Source: Halorientalis sp. IM1011 (GTDB taxonomy: Archaea; Halobacteriota; Halobacteria; Halobacteriales; Haloarculaceae). Taken from it: 64,000 nt of DNA. Positions 59,562 through 64,000 of the stretch are shown here, piece after piece. The translations under genes and the position numbers were made by a program. Positions within the stretch are counted from its first letter, which is position 1. Each line of letters begins with the position of its first letter. The stretch lies in assembly GCF_001989615.1 (NCBI RefSeq), contig NZ_CP019067.1, positions 2,046,001 to 2,110,000 on the forward strand, read 5' to 3'. Below the pieces are notes generated by a model that was not told the DNA's origin, made no database searches, and was given only the letters and a program-made list of their open reading frames with translations.

Positions 59562-60248
59562 ATGTTCACCGGCATCGTCGAGCGGACCGGCGAGATCACC
59601 GACGTGACCGACGACGAGGGGGGCCGCCGGCTGACGGTCGCGGCCGACCTCGACGACCTGCACCACGGCCAGAGCATCGCCATCAGCGGAGCCTGTCTGA
59701 CCGTCGAGGAGTTCGGCTCCGACTGGTTCTCCCTGTTTCTCTCCGCGGAGACGCTCGACCAGACGTACCTCGGGGAACTGACCGAGGGCGACCTCGTCAA
59801 CGTCGAGCGGGCGCTGCCTGCCGACGGCCGGTTCGACGGGCACGTCGTGCAGGGTCACGTCGACGGCACCGCCGAGGTGACAGCTATAGAGCAGATCGAC
59901 GAGGACTGGGAGTTCCGGTTCTCGATTCCCGAGGAGCTGGAGCGGTATCTCGTCGAGAAGGGATCGGTGACTGTCGACGGGATCAGCCTGACTATCGCTG
60001 ACCTGGCGTCGCGAAGCGACGCCGAACGAGCGAGCGGCGAGGACGGCGAGCCGCGAGCAGCCGAGGACGATTTCGGCGTCGCGGTCATCCCGGCGACCTA
60101 CGAGATCACGACGCTCTCGGAGAAGTCGGTGGGTGATCCGGTCCACCTGGAGGTCGACGTGGTGGCCAAATACGTCGAACGCCTGCTGGCGGCGGACGCG
60201 GACCTGACGGCGAGTCAGACGCCCTACGCCGAGCGGTTCGAGGATTAG
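59562..60248 (+). CDS. ribE: Riboflavin synthase, alpha-type, with in-frame insertion
   Basis: Dismutates two lumazine molecules to riboflavin. 228 residues; N-terminal MFTGIVERTGEI, GACLTVEEFG, then the second lumazine-binding domain with HVVQGHVDGTAEV and GSVTVDGISLTI. These mark two intact lumazine-binding domains. Between ISLTIADL and DDFGVAVIPATYE is an insertion of about 20 residues (ASRSDAERASGEDGEPRAAE) that family members lack. It is encoded by a hairpin-containing segment, see the entry at 60005. The stop overlaps the convergent PrsW gene by 4 bases. Confidence 0.92.
   Translation: MFTGIVERTGEITDVTDDEGGRRLTVAADLDDLHHGQSIAISGACLTVEEFGSDWFSLFLSAETLDQTYLGELTEGDLVNVERALPADGRFDGHVVQGHVDGTAEVTAIEQIDEDWEFRFSIPEELERYLVEKGSVTVDGISLTIADLASRSDAERASGEDGEPRAAEDDFGVAVIPATYEITTLSEKSVGDPVHLEVDVVAKYVERLLAADADLTASQTPYAERFED
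60005..60066 (+). repeat. Hairpin-derived in-frame insertion inside riboflavin synthase
   Basis: GGCGTCGC-GAA-GCGACGCC (60005-60023) is a perfect triloop hairpin of the same kind as those in the intergenic arrays, followed by GAGCGAGCGGCGAGGACGGC and CGAGCCGCGAGCAGCCGAG, with a second short inverted repeat (GGCG/CGCC type). It adds about 20 Ser/Glu/Arg residues in a loop of the protein. Confidence 0.6.
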
Positions 60249-61264
60249 TCCCAGCCCGTGCGATCCAGCCCCGACACGTCCTCGGTTCGGTCGGCCCGGC
60301 GGTAGGCGTCGTTGTACTGCGAGAGCTTCCGGAGCAGCAGGTAGACGAACAGGCCGTCGTAGAGGACGACGAAGCTCAGGAAGACGACGAACGAGTCGAC
60401 GGCGGTCGCGCCGGCGACTACCGGGACCAGCACCGAGGCAGAGACGTTGTAGGTCGCGTGGATGATGGCGGCGATGAGCAGCCCCTTCACGACGATGGGG
60501 CCGGCGTCGTCGGGGTTGAACTTCGCGAGGCCGAGGTAGTAGCCGGCGAAGGCCGAGTAGATGACGTGACCGGGGCCGGCAAGCGCCCGGATCGTGGCGA
60601 TGTCCGAGCCGGCCTGGATCAGATTCATCCCCGGGGCCACCGACTGCAGGGAGTTGGTGATGTAGAGGGCGTTCTCGATGGTCGCGAAGCCGAGGCCCGC
60701 GACGGCCCCGTAGACCGCGCCGTCGATCACCGCGTCGAACTTCGGCGAGCGGTAGGCGTACATCCGGACGGCGAGTAGTTTCACGGCCTCCTCGACGGGG
60801 CCGACGACGAGGAAGTAGAGCGCGATCAGGCCCAGGATGGGAACCAGACCGAACCCGGAGCCGATAACCTGGACGGAGGTGCCGACGGAGTCGTTGAGGA
60901 TCCCGGCGAAGTTCGCGAACAGGATCCCAAGCAGGAAGGTCACGACCAGTATTTCGAGCGGCTCGGCCGTCGTCACGTCGGCTCGCCAGAGGTACGCGGC
61001 GAGGACGAACGCCGGCACGACCGAGAGGGCGACGAACACGCCGACCCGTGGGTCGACCAGCAACCCGAACCCACCGAGCAGAAACTGGAGTCCCAGGATG
61101 AGGACCGCGACGACGATGACGGTCCATCGGAGCCCGACGATACCGGCGTGATAGAGTTGCTGGGCGAACCGGTCGAGTCCCGAGCGCACCTCCCACTCGG
61201 AGATCTCGTAGAGGTCTATCGACCCGTCGTCCATCGACTCCACCGGGTCCCGTCGGTCGTCCAT
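60245..61264 (-). CDS. PrsW-family intramembrane metalloprotease
   Basis: 339 residues with about eight membrane helices after an acidic cytoplasmic N-terminus. Family motifs: VGPVEEAVKLLAVRMYAY with the paired Glu, FATIENALYITNS, GHVIYSAFAGYYLG and IHATYN with metal-binding His residues. PrsW cleaves anti-sigma factors in bacteria; archaeal substrates are unknown. The ATG at 61264 is chosen because MDDRRDPVESMDDGS is typical; an earlier in-frame start is 24 bases away. Confidence 0.9.
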   Translation of the reverse strand: MDDRRDPVESMDDGSIDLYEISEWEVRSGLDRFAQQLYHAGIVGLRWTVIVVAVLILGLQFLLGGFGLLVDPRVGVFVALSVVPAFVLAAYLWRADVTTAEPLEILVVTFLLGILFANFAGILNDSVGTSVQVIGSGFGLVPILGLIALYFLVVGPVEEAVKLLAVRMYAYRSPKFDAVIDGAVYGAVAGLGFATIENALYITNSLQSVAPGMNLIQAGSDIATIRALAGPGHVIYSAFAGYYLGLAKFNPDDAGPIVVKGLLIAAIIHATYNVSASVLVPVVAGATAVDSFVVFLSFVVLYDGLFVYLLLRKLSQYNDAYRRADRTEDVSGLDRTGWD

Positions 61265-61312
61265 ATCCGTGGGTCGGACGACGCACACCTAACGCTTTGG
61301 CTCCGGCCTCGC

Positions 61313-62215
61313 TCAGTCGACCGCCGCTTTCGCGGCGTCGCCGAGCAGTCGCAGGGCGACCGCCCCGAGAACGAGATTACAGGCCACCAGAACGGCCACG
61401 GCGGGGACGACGGTGTTCCAGAGCCCGCCGAAGGCGGTCACGTCGAACACGCTCAGCACGTCCCGGCCGAGCATGAGCGCCCGGATGCCGTCGACGCCGT
61501 AGGTGATCGGGTTGGCGACGGCGACCGCCCGAATCCAGCCGGGCAGGACGGACAGCGGGAGGAAGGCACTGGAGACGAACAACAGCGGGAAGGTGAGCAG
61601 GTTCGCGATCATGATCGTCGCCTCCCGGTCGCGGGTTACCAGCGCGACGACGTTCGAGTACGCCATAAACAGGCCGCCGAAAAGCACCGTGACGGCGACG
61701 ATGCCAACCAGTCCCGGCAAGCCCGTCCGAAGGTACCCCGCCGTCCCGGCATCCGTCGTGAGCGCCAGCATGGCATAGCCCAGCGAGAGGATTATCAGCG
61801 TCTGGACGACGATGCGGACGACCTCCGAGCAGACCTTGCCCAGAAACATCGCGCCCCGGTGCATCGGGGAGACGAGCGTCTTCTCGAACATCCCGGTCTC
61901 CATGTCGTCGACCAGCCCGATCCCGGAGACGGCGGCCGCGGCCAGCGCCGACTGGATCACGATGGCTGGCGTGAGGTAGGTGACGTAGTGAACGTCGCCG
62001 ACGGTCGCGGCGAGCGCTGGACCGGCGACCGCACCCAGCACTTCGGCCATCAACACGAAGAAGACGACCGGCTGGACCAGCGAACTGAACGTGACGTAGG
62101 GGTTCCGGGAGGTCTTCCGGAGCCAGCGGGTCAGGCTGATCCGCATGTCCCCGACCGGCCCGTTCCCGTCAGCCCGCCGGGCGGTGTCGCTCCCGGCGTC
62201 GTCAGCGTGACTCAT
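61313..62215 (-). CDS. ABC-2 type transporter permease
   Basis: 300 residues with six membrane helices and the ABC-2 family sequence patterns: SLVQPVVFFVLMAEVLG, then DDMETGMFEKTLVSPMHRG, a conserved cytoplasmic contact region for the ATPase, and PLSVLPGWIRAVAVANPITY. The start overlaps the ATPase gene by 4 bases (ATGA). Together they form an export system of the DrrA/DrrB type; the cargo is unknown, perhaps a lipid or hydrophobic compound. Confidence 0.9.
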   Translation of the reverse strand: MSHADDAGSDTARRADGNGPVGDMRISLTRWLRKTSRNPYVTFSSLVQPVVFFVLMAEVLGAVAGPALAATVGDVHYVTYLTPAIVIQSALAAAAVSGIGLVDDMETGMFEKTLVSPMHRGAMFLGKVCSEVVRIVVQTLIILSLGYAMLALTTDAGTAGYLRTGLPGLVGIVAVTVLFGGLFMAYSNVVALVTRDREATIMIANLLTFPLLFVSSAFLPLSVLPGWIRAVAVANPITYGVDGIRALMLGRDVLSVFDVTAFGGLWNTVVPAVAVLVACNLVLGAVALRLLGDAAKAAVD

Positions 62216-63252
62216 CGAGCCACCTCCAGTTCCCGGGTCGCACTGTCCTCGACCGATTCGAGGTCCTCGTCGGTGAGCCGGAGGAACACGTCGTCGAGTG
62301 TCGGTGACCGCACGTCGAAGCCGGTGACGGCGACCCCCACCGAATCGAGCGCGCGGAACAGCCCGCCGATCCCGTCTCTGGCGTTCTCGGCCGTGATTGT
62401 GAGCCCGTCGTCAGTGGGTTCGACGGTCGGGTCCTCGAAGACGCCCGACCGGTACACTGCTCGTGTCGCCCGATCCCTGTCGGCGGCGTCGACGAGGGTC
62501 ACGTCGAATACGTCGCCACCGACGGCCGACTTCAGGGCGGCCGGTGTGTCGGTGGTGACGACCACGCCGTCCCGGAGCAAGGCCAGTCGGTCACAGAGTC
62601 GGTCCACCTCTTCGAGGTACTGGGTCGTCAGGAACACCGACGTCCCGCGGTCGTTAATCGACTGCAGGTACTCCCAGAACTGGAGCCGCGCTTCGGGGTC
62701 GAGGCCAGTCGTCGGTTCGTCGAGGAAGACGACCGGCGGCCGGTGGACGAGGACGGTCGCGGCGTCGAGCCGTTTCTGCATCCCGCCGGAGAACGTCTCC
62801 GCACGCTCGTCGGCCACCTCATCCAGCCCGACGAGTTCGAGCAGGTCGGCGATTCGCTCGTCCCGCTCGGCTTTCGGGACGCCGTAGACCTCACAGGTGT
62901 ACCGCACGTTCTCGCGGGCGGTCAGTTCCTCGTCGACGCTGGTCTCCTGAGCCATGTAGCCGATGGACTCGCGGACGGCCTGTGGCTCCTCGGTGGTGTC
63001 GTACCCGTTGATCCGCACCGAGCCCCGTGTCGGGTGCAACAGCGTCACGAGGGTCTTGATCGTGGTCGTTTTGCCGGCACCGTTCGGGCCGAGGAAGCCG
63101 AAGAACTCCCCGGCACCGACCGCGAGGTCGACGCCGCGGACGGCCTCGGTGCCGTCGGCGTAGGTGACGTGGACGTTCTCTGCTTCGATGGCGAGGTCAC
63201 CTGTCGGCGGGTCGGCCCTGTCCGTCTCGGTCGCTGGGCGTGTCGATTGCAT
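62212..63252 (-). CDS. ABC transporter ATP-binding protein, DrrA-like
   Basis: 346 residues. Walker A GPNGAGKT at 55-62, Q loop YMAQETS, signature ETFSGGMQKRLDAATVL, Walker B VVFLDEPTTGLDPEAR and a C-terminal domain (about 240-346) typical of the DrrA subfamily. It energises the permease encoded next. The 4-base overlap makes one transcript. Upstream, 67 bases separate it from the HTH_10 regulator gene, so the latter may not control it directly. Confidence 0.93.
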   Translation of the reverse strand: MQSTRPATETDRADPPTGDLAIEAENVHVTYADGTEAVRGVDLAVGAGEFFGFLGPNGAGKTTTIKTLVTLLHPTRGSVRINGYDTTEEPQAVRESIGYMAQETSVDEELTARENVRYTCEVYGVPKAERDERIADLLELVGLDEVADERAETFSGGMQKRLDAATVLVHRPPVVFLDEPTTGLDPEARLQFWEYLQSINDRGTSVFLTTQYLEEVDRLCDRLALLRDGVVVTTDTPAALKSAVGGDVFDVTLVDAADRDRATRAVYRSGVFEDPTVEPTDDGLTITAENARDGIGGLFRALDSVGVAVTGFDVRSPTLDDVFLRLTDEDLESVEDSATRELEVAR

Positions 63253-63319
63253 CGCTGGACGCAGTGGTATCCCACCGACCGGGCTAACCCTGACTCTCAG
63301 CCGTCCGGCCGTTTAAGTA

Positions 63320-64000
63320 TCAGTCGGGGAGTGGCGGCCAGGTCGAGGCGACAGTCGTCTCGATGACGTGGGCCTGGGCGCGCCGGAGGCGTTCGGATAG
63401 CGCGGAGGCAGTGATCCCCAGCTCCGCGGCTACGTCGTCCAGCGAGGCCATCCGTGGGATCTCGAAGTAGCCCATCTCGTAGGCGGTCCGGAGCGCTTCC
63501 TGCTGGCGGTCGGTCAGGCCCTCGCCCGGGGCCTCGGGTTCGCCGTCGCGGGTGAGCCGCCGGAGCCGAAAGCCCGCGTTCACCTGCCAGAACTCGCGGA
63601 ACTGATCGAATGCGTCGCGGTCGGCGAACCAGCCGGCCTGGATCCACCCGGTCGGCGTGGCCTCGATGCGCTCGATCAGTGCGTCAGTGGTCGCTAGCTC
63701 GCGCAGTCCGTCCAGGTCTTCGATGGCGTCGCCGAGCGTCCCCTCCAGACTCGTGGCGGGGACGGTCTGGTACTGCCGTGTCTCGCCCGCCTGCCCGACG
63801 AGCGTGTAATCGGCGACGAACGCTGCGGACTCGAAGGCCCGTTCGATCTCCTCGATCTCCCCGCCGGACACGTACGCGACGAACAGCGGCCAGTTCCCGT
63901 GATTGTACTGGATCTTCAGATCCAGTTGCGTCTCGGGAACGGCCTTCGCAACCGACACGAGCGGGAGCGCCTCACAGGCAATCTCGAATTCGGCGACCAG
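63320..64000 (-). CDS. HTH_10 (bacterio-opsin-activator type) regulator, 5' end beyond window
   Basis: At least 226 residues visible; the frame remains open at base 64000 and the first codons (LVAEFEIACEALPL) look like the usual start region of this family, so the gene probably begins outside. The sensor-like N-terminal domain (about 15-160) includes WIQAGWFADRDAFDQFREFW. The HTH_10 domain is near the C-terminus: LTDRQQEALRTAYEMGYFEI, MASLDDVAAELGITASALSERLRRA. An inner GTG at 63958 is probably internal. Regulators of this kind sense diverse signals in haloarchaea; the regulon is unknown. Confidence 0.88.
   Translation of the reverse strand: MVAEFEIACEALPLVSVAKAVPETQLDLKIQYNHGNWPLFVAYVSGGEIEEIERAFESAAFVADYTLVGQAGETRQYQTVPATSLEGTLGDAIEDLDGLRELATTDALIERIEATPTGWIQAGWFADRDAFDQFREFWQVNAGFRLRRLTRDGEPEAPGEGLTDRQQEALRTAYEMGYFEIPRMASLDDVAAELGITASALSERLRRAQAHVIETTVASTWPPLPD

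Noticed and set aside
59166-61286. Minus-strand frame of about 706 codons across the riboflavin synthase and PrsW genes
   Set aside because: Out of frame with PrsW and antisense to ribE; no recognisable domain.

Overview
The window is a piece of a haloarchaeal chromosome (class Halobacteria). It is very GC-rich, the predicted proteins are strongly acidic, the genes have archaeal TATA-type promoters with short or absent leaders, and the content is typical of the group: archaellum genes, Hvo_1808-type surface proteins, haloarchaeal DUF families, a bacterio-opsin-activator-type regulator and an archaeal type A RNase P RNA. The genus cannot be decided from the sequence alone.

Layout. (1) 1-18150 is a motility and taxis island. 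cheR, cheA and cheB run leftward; cheW, a KaiC-like ATPase, a winged-helix regulator with a small three-helix membrane protein (DUF7521-like), one archaellin gene, two cluster-specific unknowns, cheY, cheC, cheD, then arlCE, two arlF-like genes, arlG, arlH, arlI and arlJ run rightward. Together they form the receptor-coupled kinase, methylation-based adaptation, CheY dephosphorylation, and the archaellum filament, stator/periplasmic parts, ATPase motor and membrane platform. Receptors, the CheF adapter and the prepilin peptidase are not in the window. (2) 18151-21416 holds a hairpin-repeat array, DUF5807, a DHH phosphoesterase and two universal stress proteins. (3) 21561-27163 is a compact cluster resembling a reduced type IV secretion/DNA transfer machine: a 29-codon ORF, a VirB2-like membrane protein, a VirB6-like polytopic protein and a VirB4 ATPase with an N-terminal VirB3-like membrane part, with no relaxase or coupling protein beside it. 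This is the most interesting unexplained system here. (4) 27155-50400 is mostly metabolic and housekeeping: dihydroorotase, lipoate ligase family, nicotinate phosphoribosyltransferase, AMMECR1, RNase P RNA, M29 aminopeptidase, asparaginase, carbonic anhydrase and ValS, interspersed with exported lipoproteins carrying HExxH motifs. (5) 50595-52860 holds a 6-phosphogluconate dehydrogenase with a duplicated 3' end, a ferredoxin and tRNA-Arg(CCG) followed by two copies of its 3' end at exact 114-bp spacing. (6) 52861-64000 holds an MpaB-like protein, small membrane proteins, rhodanese, PadR regulator, a second winged-helix plus DUF7521-like pair, a UvrD-type helicase, riboflavin synthase (with an inserted hairpin-derived segment), PrsW protease, an ABC-2 exporter and a truncated HTH_10 regulator at the window edge.

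Across the window several intergenic gaps are filled with short perfect hairpins that share trinucleotide loops (GAA, TTC, TTT, GGA, TCC, GTA). One 39-bp segment recurs in inverted orientation about 29 kb away. These, together with the repeated 3' gene ends, suggest a small non-autonomous repeat or integration history. No CRISPR array or insertion sequence was seen.
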